Below are positions 14,201 through 24,100 of a DNA stretch of 64,000 bases, piece by piece. The notes beneath the pieces are model-generated. The model did not search any database, was not told where the DNA came from, and saw only the letters and a program-made list of their open reading frames with translations. Origin of the DNA: Nymphaea colorata (Eukaryota; Streptophyta; Magnoliopsida; Nymphaeales; Nymphaeaceae); contig NC_045138.2 in the NCBI RefSeq assembly GCF_008831285.2, positions 2,954,143 to 3,018,142 of the forward strand, given 5' to 3'. Each line of letters opens with the position of its first letter. Position 1 is the first letter of the stretch. The position numbers were made by a program, and so were the translations under genes.

Positions 14201-16101
14201 AGTAGTAACAGCATTTCAAACTCATCTATTCAAGCAGATCAATTGGCTGGAAACTGGTATATAGAATAGTTTTATCTTACATAACTTTCTACTCTGCTTA
14301 TTTCATGCCCCTATTCTGATTAAATGGACGATATTGAAGGATCGATTCTTTTCTGTCCTAGAGTTTTCTATTGCATTTAGTTTAAGGGTTATGGAAATGC
14401 ATCCATGCATGAGATTTTCACATTACAATCACGTCTGGCATAGTCACATGACTTAGAAATTGTTAGTGGTCTTTGTCAGGTCATAATTATTTCTTCTCAG
14501 ATAGTGTGAGTTGACTCTCTAGTACATCAAAGCACCAGGATTTATCTTAATTTTTCATGTTATGCAACTGCATTTCATTTTAATGATATAGGCAGTTCAT
14601 CTCTTTTCAGCTTACTGTTTTTTGTCTTCGCATTTTACCATGCCTATTTGAGTAGAAAGTGAACCTTGTTGATAAAAAACATCTTATGACTGACTAGGCA
14701 TTTCATATCCTGAGTTGCTAACTATTATGACACCTGCAGCAGAAAAACGATGATATACTTTTGTACTTGAGGATCACTAATCATTTGCAGGTACGCAAGG
14801 GCTTGTGGTCTTGCAGCAATTGTGGATAAAGGCAAAGCACAAATGGCACTTGAGAAGATTTATAATTTCAATGTACTACAATTCAAAGAAGGAAAGCGAG
14901 GGGCTGTCAATGGGATGCTACCAGATGGACGAATTGATACAACAGCGATGCAGTCAAGAGAGGTATGGCCAGGGGTGACTTATGCTCTAGCTGCTAACAT
15001 GATTCAGGAAGGCATGGAAGAGGAAGCTTTTAGGACTGCAGAAGGAGTCTATGAAGCTGTCTGGTCTCAACAGGGTCTCAGGTAATTCTATCAGCAATAA
15101 TTTGTGGAGCTGCCATATTTTCTCTTTCTGCATGTCTTTGATGTATACGGCATCAATCACTCAAGTTTCTTGTCCACTGTAGCTAGATCTGCAATTTTGT
15201 TTAATTTTCTGAAATTATCTACATGACAGTTATCTCTATTTTTGGAAAACCAGAAATCAACCTAAAATCAGTAACTTATCTAGGTAGGGATTTGACCTTA
15301 TAGGGATTTAAAATTCAAATGTCTGAACAGTTCCATCTGAACTAAATCAAAGGCTTATATTATTCCTGATGGGTCTAGTTATTTTCAAAAAAAAGAAAAA
15401 AAAAAGCGAGAAAATGAAATGTCGTTTAAAACTTTAAAAAAACGCTTTTTTTAAAAAAAAAAACGTTATATCCTGTGTTCTCTATAGCAGCATCAGTAAT
15501 GGTCGAATAGAATACAACACTAAAGGTTCTTTTACATTGATGAAGATTTTTGAAGCCCCCCCACCCAAAGCCATTGATAAGTCTGACAGCATCCCACTAA
15601 TTATGATTTGTGACAAAGTTTATGATGTGTCAGCTTGCATCCCTTGCTGCAAGGTCGAAGTCAAATGCACTAACTGTTGGTGCAGGGAACTTGGAAGGTT
15701 TCATCAGCCAGAGGCCTGCAAATGTGGGCCATGTGGTTTTCCTTCATGTGTTTATTATATTCTTGTTGCTATTTAATTTTTCAGTGGCTTACGATTGCAA
15801 TAATTACATTAAATTCCTTCCCAGTTTTGCCTTCCAAACTCCTGAAGCCTGGACAAGTGCCGACGAGTACCGGTCTATCTCCTACATGCGGCCTCTTGCC
15901 ATCTGGGCGATGCAGTGGGCACTTTCATCCCCTCAGCGTGGCAAAGAAGTTACGAGGATGAGAAGGGAAACAGGTGATTCTTTCATGCATCACACAGGAT
16001 ATGCAGCAGTCGCTGGCTTTCTGAGCCTGCCTGAAGAGCAAAAAGCCAAGAGCTTCATCCGGGTCCTTTATGATTACACTTGCAGAAGACTCTGGCTTTG
16101 A
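5273..16101 (+). CDS. non-lysosomal glucosylceramidase (GBA2-like, GH116)
   Basis: Hydrolyses glucosylceramide to ceramide and glucose, normally at the cytosolic face of ER/Golgi or plasma membrane. Nineteen coding exons: 5273-5362, 6393-6497, 6621-6677, 6794-6864, 7127-7226, 8293-8363, 8522-8622, 8729-8832, 8916-8969, 9143-9198, 9350-9388, 9514-9658, 10529-10710, 10797-10864, 13045-13117, 13204-13265, 13341-14256, 14791-15081, 15825-16101; 953 aa, the usual family length. The N-terminal beta-domain has [28 protein letters not shown] and [13 protein letters not shown]. The C-terminal (alpha/alpha)6 domain has [20 protein letters not shown], with the predicted nucleophile Glu540, and [10 protein letters not shown], with the predicted acid/base Asp (681 or 685). 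APLG plus GAGSI places it nearer the Arabidopsis At5g49900 type than the At1g33700 type, from memory. The ATG lies two bases after an acceptor; the preceding leader is untested. Exon 15 is short and was found only by homology ([10 protein letters not shown]). The exon 8 donor (GTGCGA) is weak, so that boundary is less certain. Confidence 0.93.
5711..5894. repeat. two-copy 92-bp tandem duplication in intron 1
   Basis: Positions 5711-5802 and 5803-5894 are direct, abutting copies that differ at only two bases by eye, so the duplication looks recent. The first copy overlaps the end of a 61-codon coding-like stretch (about 5583-5768). The unit lies inside intron 1 of the glucosylceramidase gene. 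Confidence 0.9.
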
Positions 16102-17291
16102 TTATCCAGCTTGGCTCAACACGGTTCTGTTCATACTCTCATTGATACAGTTACTCTTTTACAATGCGCTGGTCACTGGTGGAGTATAATCCGGCTTACC
16201 TCTGCTGAGCCGTTTAGACTAGATCAATGACCCTTCTCGAATCCGTAACCGAAGGATGTACGATAGATACAAGCTCATTGAATATAATTTATTTGTACTA
16301 TAAAAACTTGTCTTTGACGATGTGAAATGTAATTTTACAAATTTATTTCCGATGACTTGTTATTGGAGGTTTCATCCATTAAAAGATTATGTAATTGAGA
16401 TGAAAAAACATGGATTGTCTTTCCTCTTATTCCCGACATAGTGAACAAGTTACGGGTTCATATTTGTTATCACAACTATCTGAGTTCTTTTATGGGTTCA
16501 GATTTGTCATATACTAGACATGGGTTTTGCCGTCCACTATTTCCGATATTTGGCCAGTTCAGCCCAAGTCTGGCCATTTCTTACAAATCTTGACCACACG
16601 AATGTGGTTGGATAGTTGAAATTTATCTGCCTGGAAAATGCAATGTTTAAATCAAATTTTATGAGATCTTCGTCTTAAACTCGTTGATTTAATTGATTTC
16701 ATAAAATTATATTGATACATCTCATTTTTAACAACTTTTTTGACGCGGAGATACCTGAAGCTTCTCCCCATTCCCCAATGCTCCTGAGGTTTGGTGAGGA
16801 GTGGAATACCTATCAACCTAAGTGTTGTACATCTATTGTTTGCAATAACTGGTTGCCTGTCTGTCAGCACAACCCACTATGCTACACCTTTCAAGAAAAC
16901 AAATGAATTTGAAGAGTGGCCGTGATTGATTTGTCAAAATCAGCGAGAATTTGATCGAACAAGCTGAACACGAGTGCAACTTCTGTGTCTATTAAATGCC
17001 CAAAATACTTGCAAAAGCTTTTCTAAAGCACATTTCGACCACCTATTATTTCGTTTTTAGACAGTTTAGAATTTACTTGACAAAATTAACGCAATTAATC
17101 AGTCCCCTGACAAGTAATAGTCTTTTTAATGAGTTGATATCAATGTACAAACTTATTTTTTTCTGAAGACCTATTATAACGAGTTGTAACCCTTTGGGGG
17201 AAAGGCCCCCTAACCTTTTATTCCAACACCAAAATATATATACAGCAAAAATTGACAATCACTCTAACTTACGAGCTAGAACGAGCAAGCT

Positions 17292-17392
17292 CATCAAAGG
17301 TCTGCAAACCCTCGCTCCATCAAAGGTCTCCTTTAAACCCTCGCTCATCAAAGGTCTGTTCTCTCTCCCTCAAACCCTCGCTCGAGGGAGGG
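17292..17392. repeat. imperfect three-copy tandem array
   Basis: The words CATCAAAGGTCT and AAACCCTCGCTC alternate three times, with CATCAAAGG starting at 17292, 17318 and 17346. Spacing varies because of small insertions. It lies about 0.75 kb upstream of the cofactor E start codon. Confidence 0.75.
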
Positions 17393-17789
17393 TCTATTCT
17401 TCCCCAAACCTAGCTCGAGCAAGTGTTTATTTTAGGTTTTCAGGCTTCCAACTTGATCTGAAAATCATTCCTTTTTTCTTCTTTTTTAGATTTTTGTAAC
17501 ATATGATTGTCTTTTCTCCTTTGCAGAACCACCTTATGCGTCTTCTTCTATATTCCATGCATGAAGTAATGTCGCCTTCCACAACAAAAGCATCTCGAAC
17601 AAGCAATTAATCGAGGCCACAGCAAAAGCATCTAGAACAAGCAATTAATCAAGTTAAACGAGTGATCGAGTCAATCTCAAGCTCGAACATAATTGATCGA
17701 GTCAAGCTCGAGCTACCATTGTAAAACTGGACTGGAATTCGACCCAAGCTCAAGCTGACCAAAGGTCCAAAACAAGAGTCAAGCCAAGC

Positions 17790-17814
17790 TCGAGCTCAAG
17801 AAACTTGAGCTCGA
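17790..17814. repeat. perfect hairpin, 11-bp stem and 3-base loop
   Basis: TCGAGCTCAAG, loop AAA, then CTTGAGCTCGA: both arms are exact complements. It is embedded in a CTCGAGC-rich stretch 315 bp upstream of the cofactor E ATG. It may be the tip of a transposon remnant or a cruciform-prone site. Rho-independent terminators do not apply in a plant nucleus. Confidence 0.85.
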
Positions 17815-17980
17815 CTCACTCGACTCGTGTTCAGCCCTTACTTTCTCTTCATTTTTTTTATTTTTTTTCTTTCTTCCAGCTGAAGAATTTTGACTGTACT
17901 GATTTTGCAATTTCGTCCGACTCAAACGAATCCGAACATTGAGCTCCACCCACTCGGCCGCATCAAGCAACGGCACAAAA

Positions 17981-17986
17981 TATAAG
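17981..17986 (+). promoter_or_regulatory. possible TATA box of the cofactor E gene
   Basis: TATAAG in the context AAAATATAAGGCGCC, about 148 bp upstream of the ATG. This would give a leader of roughly 110-120 bases. No supporting initiator was checked. Confidence 0.3.
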
Positions 17987-18128
17987 GCGCCACCTTTCTC
18001 GTCAGCCTCTTCTTCAACCAGGAACCCGGGAAAGCTGATCAAATCTGAAGCCTCCCTCACCATCTGGAAAAGTTTCCCGGGGATCGAAGGCCTCCCGCCG
18101 ATGCAATAGTTCAAAAAGTAGCGCAGCC

Positions 18129-21100
18129 ATGTCGCTGAGTGAAGAATCAAAATTCGAAATCGGTCAGAGGGTCCATAGCGTCTCCGATTCCCGTCGAATC
18201 GGCACCGTGATGTACGTAGGACCCGTCGACGGCTATTCGGGAACTTGGGTAGGCGTCGATTGGGACAATGGCAACGGCAAGCACGACGGCACTGTCAAAG
18301 GGGTTCGGTATTTTCGCACCAGCGCCGAGCAATCGGGCTCTCTTGTTCGTTCCCACACGATAAGCAAAGGGGTGTCCTTTATTGACGCCCTTGCTCGTCG
18401 GTACACTTGCGAGACTACAAAAGAAGAAGAAGGTAAGTGGAATTTTCTCTAGTTTAACTCGTTTTCTCTTCTTGTGGATATGAAGGTGGGTTTCGTTATC
18501 ACTGTTGTTCCGATTTGGTGTTTTACGAAGTGAAGTAGTTCGTTTGGATAGAAAATCAGAAAGAAGGGGCGCCTAAATTTGCGAGTCGAATTCATTTTGT
18601 TTATTGGTGCTTTTAGTATAGGCTGACCATGTTTTGCGAGTAAACCTCGTTAGTTCCGTTATCTTTTCCCTGTTTTTACATTGGTATTGCAAAATCTGAA
18701 GACTCTCTATAAAAGTATGAGTTTCCAATTCTCTTTTCCTTCTTGGTGGTGGTCTTAATTTGGTATTTGCTTGCCGACTTTGGCCCTGTTATACCGGTTA
18801 GCGTCTGTATCTCTGACGATTTTATTCGGTTTGGTGCCTTTGCAATAGCTAGGATTTCTAACATGATCCAACTATTGCCACATATGATGCCTTCTAAGAC
18901 GCTGCCTATTTTGTTATAAGATGAAATGTATGTCTATTCCATGAGGAAGAAGAGGGTTGCGATTCAACTCCTGGGAAAGGATAAAGTGCAAGAGAAGTTC
19001 AGCCGATTTGAAGAATTGGAACATGCTTCGCTTGCTTATTTAGGGGTGAGCTCGCCTGGGCCACAGCACGCAATCCATGGCGTTATACCAAGTAAGCTTC
19101 CTGTAGATTATTGTATGAGTTGAAAAGACCAGGATGAACATCATTCCTTCTAATGTAGCTTTTTTTTTTTGTATTGGTGGTGTTTTTGTTTCCACTAGTA
19201 TTCTCACTGAACTGTTTGCCTCTTACTTTGTTCCTTCTTCTGTCCCTCAATTTTCCTTTCTGTATTTACTCAAGATTTTTTATTAGTACTCTTTTTCACT
19301 GATTTTGCAAGACTGGAACCAAAAAGGCCATGGAATTTCTCCAACAGACATGAGTAAGGAATAAAAGTTTTTGCCTTTTGAATAGGCTAGTTAACATGCT
19401 CACGATTATACTCTACAAATGTCATAATTTGGCCATCAGATATCTTCAGAAACGGAAAATATAACAACCTTCAGTTGCAGCTCTGTTCTTCACAGAAGAG
19501 GGCGTTTGGGGTTAATTGGAACTTTGATGATGACTTTGAAGTCCAGTAGAGTCTCAGAGCAAAGAGGCAAAATTGGTTGAGGCTTTAGGCTTTTAGGCAA
19601 AAGTTGTCAAAGGCATGCTTGTAAAGGAAGAGTACCTGATCAGTCATTTTAATTCAATCGACCAGGTCTGCTGATAATTGATATTGAAACAAAATGTGAG
19701 CATGCTGCCAGCGCTCACCCTAGCCAAAATTGAACTCTCTATGAGATTCATGGTTGCGCAACTTATAGATTCCTTATTCATGGAAAAACCTGGAAGGGGC
19801 CTTCCCCTTTGAAGATGGATGTGTGTGAGAAATTGAGCTGTCAAGACCACTTAGCTCCATTGTTTATGCTTCATTTTCTTTTCTTTCGAGGAACCCCAGC
19901 AAGGAAAATAAATCACTGTTTAGGCTCCTGGAAGTCCATCAATTGAGTCTCTCCAAGAATTGTTCCAAATTCCAATAATTACATAACCCAATTTGACCTG
20001 TAGATGAATATGCTTTTTCTTGAAAAACAGCTTCATTGAATTAATATCAACAATAATGATATAGTTGTAGAGGAACATATATATCCTTTGATCTTGATGT
20101 AATCCAGCAGATAATTGGGGAAAGAAATTCCAATGCTGTCAATCAAAATGCTTACGAGTGAAGAACATCTATGGTTGCCTCCAAAAAATCCAATCTGGAT
20201 CTGGAAATCAATTTCTGAAAGGATATATATTTTCAAGGTTGATGTCATGTGAAACTAACAACCATCTCAAGTGCTTCAGAGGAACATGGATTTCTGTTTT
20301 CTTTTTTCAACATGTGTTTAAGGACACTGGAACTATTCGGCACAAACAGTCTATTGGCAATAAACAATGCAATAATATTGCCAGTTAAGCATGAACTGCT
20401 TTGTCATTAGATACTGCACTTATATGGATCAAGTGCAAATAATTGAGTACAAATGTCAAGCTGCACTTACGTAGATTACATATTAGGAGAGTTTCTAATT
20501 TAAGTTTACCGTCTGTTCCCTTTCTTTTGGTGAATTACCTTTTTCAACCTTGCATTCAGAAAGTTAGGCATGCTAGTTTTTGTAAGTGCTTCCATGATTG
20601 TAGACTATGACTTCGATGAAACTATTTCCTTCTCCTGTGTGCTTCTAAGAAAGTGATCTGCTTCTTTTCCTTTTGCTTCCAGTAATGCACACTTCTGTTG
20701 CAGTTGGAAAAAATAAGCTGTGAAAAATCTGGTTGAACTCGTAAAAACGGCTAATTCTTGCCTTGATCTTTTCTTCTTTGGCACTTCTGCAGTCACAGGA
20801 TTTTGCTATTATATTTAAAAAATTTTGTTTTATTGCCAATTCAGATCTCAAGAATCTTGATCTCACTGGAAATTTACTTTCACAATGGAAGGTAAGTCCT
20901 TGACACCTTGTAAAAATCACAAAACTTCTATTAACCTGATTTTCAAGGAGACTTGCTACGTACAACAAAAGTTTGGAAACTAGTATTCTTTCTCTAACAG
21001 CTTTTCATATGCTTGCACCTAAGCGAGCTGGTTAGTAGCCTTTGCCATGCATTGCACATTTGGTGAAATTGACATGCTGAACCACATGATGATTGTGTCA

Positions 21101-24100
21101 ACTTTGGTGCTTCCTGATACTATATTACCTTCTTCCTTTTTTTTTTTTTCTAAGTCCCCAATATTGGTCTCAGTTATACCTTGGTGTTGGTCTCAGCTAT
21201 ATCTTGGCAAGAAAAATCTTGGGATGATAAGGGTCTTTTGATAAATCATCAGATGGTAACTGTGAGTTATGACAACTCATGCCATGACATGACAAACCTC
21301 TACCTGCTAGTAATATTAGCACAATTAGTTCTTTATAGTTTATACTCTTCCTAGGTAACTAATTTGAATTTGATGGCAGGATGTGAACTCTATCTGTGAA
21401 GAACTTCCAGCTCTTGAAGTCCTTGATTTGACTAACAACCGCATGTCACATGATGTGTCTGGGATATCATCTCTCAGAAACATTCGCATTTTGGTCCTTA
21501 ATAATTGTAGCATAACATGGAAGCAGGTATGGCTATGAGTAGGCAGTAACTTGATATGACTCCTGCCTTTTTTATCCTAACCACTTAATTTGGGTTCAAA
21601 CAGGTTGATGTGCTCAAACATTCTCTTCCAGCCCTTGAAGAGCTCCACTTGATGTCAAATGGATTAATGAGAATTGAGGTAAAATGTACTCTTCACAATA
21701 CAGGGAATGTCTCGTGGATACTCTCTTGGGTAGCTTTACATGGTAGCAAACAGCAAAACACCTTGTTAGGAAGCTTGATGGTATAAAATTATAAAGGTTA
21801 GAAAATGAATATATATTGCTTTCATACAGGCTGAACCACATGTAGCATCATGCTCCTACGTGGAAGGATTTGAGCACCTACGGATTCTCAATTTGGAGGA
21901 TAACTTGATAGGTTTATGGGATGAGATTATGAAGTTTTCTCAGTTGAAAAGGTAAAGTATGAGCCCAGACCTTCATATGCAGGCATGGTTGTTTTGACTA
22001 TATGCCTCTTTCTGGATTTGTGTTAGTTTTTAAGTAAATCTCTTGGCCAGCTTGGAGCAACTTCGTTTGAGCAAGAACAACTTGAAAAGTATATCCTATC
22101 CTGCTGTTCGTCCTCATCATGATTCTGTACCTGGCGAGCCTTTTAAGAACTTATGTTGCCTGCTTCTGGGTAAATTTATTCCTTCCCTCTTTTTCGCAAT
22201 TGTGAGTTAAATGTGTCTTTTTAGTTTCTTATTTTATCATTCTCAGGTGGTAACAAGATTGAAGATTTATCATCTGTGGATTCACTCAATCATTTTCCAA
22301 ATTTGAGAGTAAGATTCCTATATTTAGCTGTTCAATTACTTTAAAGTGTAAACTCATTGAAGTGTTTGTTACCAAACTTCTTTTTGTGGTGACAATTTAT
22401 ATAGAATGGTGAAAATATAATTACTACTGAATTTCCTATGATAATTCTGCTAATCAAATATATCTGAAGGATGTTAGGCTTTCTGATAATCCAATTGTTG
22501 ATCCTGCAAAAGGCGGCATCCAACGATTTGCTCTTATTGCACGTTTAACTAATGTCACCATGCTGAATGGAAGTGAGGTAGTCAAGCAGAAACTTGGTAA
22601 TTTGGTAAGTTAGTATGAGTTAAAAGATATAGCTCACAGTCACGTCATACTTGACAGGTGAGTGCAAAAGAAAGGAAGGATGCTGAGATAAGGTGAGATC
22701 TCAATAGATCATATTAAATGACAGGGAAGAAATATGAGCCTCTTCTTGTTATTGTTATTATTTTAATGTTTTCTTTTCTGTCTCAATGTTGTGCTCATAG
22801 TCTTTCATAAAGAAAGTATACTAGCTAAAACTTCCAAAACTATGGAAATGGAATGCTTATCAACCTTTTAGCAATAACAATCATTTTTTGGTTGAAAAGT
22901 TTCACAGTTGTTGCTTTAATTGAACTGAACTGTTTGCTCCCTAGAAATGTTTGTCATTTTCAATTTATCCCTCATATTGTTATGTTTCTTGTTGACTTGA
23001 TTTGGTTTTCAGGTATGTCCATCTGGTGATGGCTAACATGCAGTTGGACAAACAAGAAGAGATCAGGGAAAAGCACCCAAGGTAACTTTTCTCTCGGAGC
23101 TCTTTAGGATTAGTTGGTCCATGCTCTCAAGTTCAACTTTTAGATAATGCAGGAACAAAAGCTTGGCTTTGGTGTAACACCCCAGAAGTTTAGTCCCGTA
23201 TCGAAGATTGTGAGGGATCTTCAAGGACTTATAAAGGGAGGCTTTAATGAGATGATTGTCCTGGTTCCTAGCCTTTTTAGGATTGGAACCGAAACTGCTA
23301 GGGGGTGGGTTGGGATCCGTCAAACTAGAGGCCCGAGCCCAGGATTGGGTCGGGTTGTTATATTTGGAGCATCTTATTTGTTGTTCCTTTTCAGCAGATT
23401 TTCTTATTTTATGATTGATCAGAAGCCTCATATTACATGATGCAGTGATTGGAGGTCTTTGCTCTAATCCCAATGAACAACTATGAACCGAACAAAGAAG
23501 AATGGAACAAACAAAAAGTAAAACGCAAATTGCATGGAAGAGAATAAATGCAATAAGAAACAGGAAATTGACCAAAAGGAAATTAGGGCTTCATTAATCT
23601 TAACCAACCCCAAATGAATCACCAGCTTGTCTTAAATAGGTCTTTTCTAACTACATTGGATCTTGGATGTAGTATTGAAATAAGAGGTCCAAGCTCAACC
23701 TGATAAATGAAACAAACAAAGATTGAAATGAATAAAATATAACATGAATACAATCTAAATCTAATATGAAATAAACTGCTCATGTGTCATTGTTCCTGGG
23801 TTGAAGAAGTGTCGTCCTTAATGATGAGATATCTGAAGTTTCGGGTCCGAAGAATGGAGACTAACTTCTTGCGGCCCGAATTGGCTTCAAAGTTAGGCAT
23901 GGAAACCTGATCCTTCTTTTTTTCCTTTTTTTGGTATTTCCTTGTTTTTTTTATTTTCCTTGTTTTCTTCTCCTCTTTTCCTTTTTTATGCATGTGGCAT
24001 GTTTTTGTCATGACGCGTTGACTACATAGAAAAACGAAGCCCAAAGGGTGGTTTTGAGGCCCAAGACAAGACCCAGTTCTTGTGGTCATGCCTGGTGGCC

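Larger units (their letters stand above)
16102..18128. other. spacer between glucosylceramidase and cofactor E genes
   Basis: The first 200-300 bases should hold the glucosylceramidase 3' UTR (ATAATTTATTTGTAC and similar A/T-rich signals near 16280). From about 17270 to 17830 the sequence is dominated by CTCGAGC/GAGCTCAAG-type words, including an imperfect tandem array and a perfect hairpin listed separately. That vocabulary is typical of old plant DNA transposon remnants, though I cannot name the family. The last 150 bases should hold the cofactor E promoter and leader. Confidence 0.5.

Noticed and set aside
17779-18150. 123-codon minus-strand frame across the cofactor E promoter and start
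   Set aside because: It begins at TTG, not ATG, overlaps the real first exon antisense, and ends in a low-complexity K/E/S-rich stretch that is just the complement of a pyrimidine-rich leader. No family resemblance.
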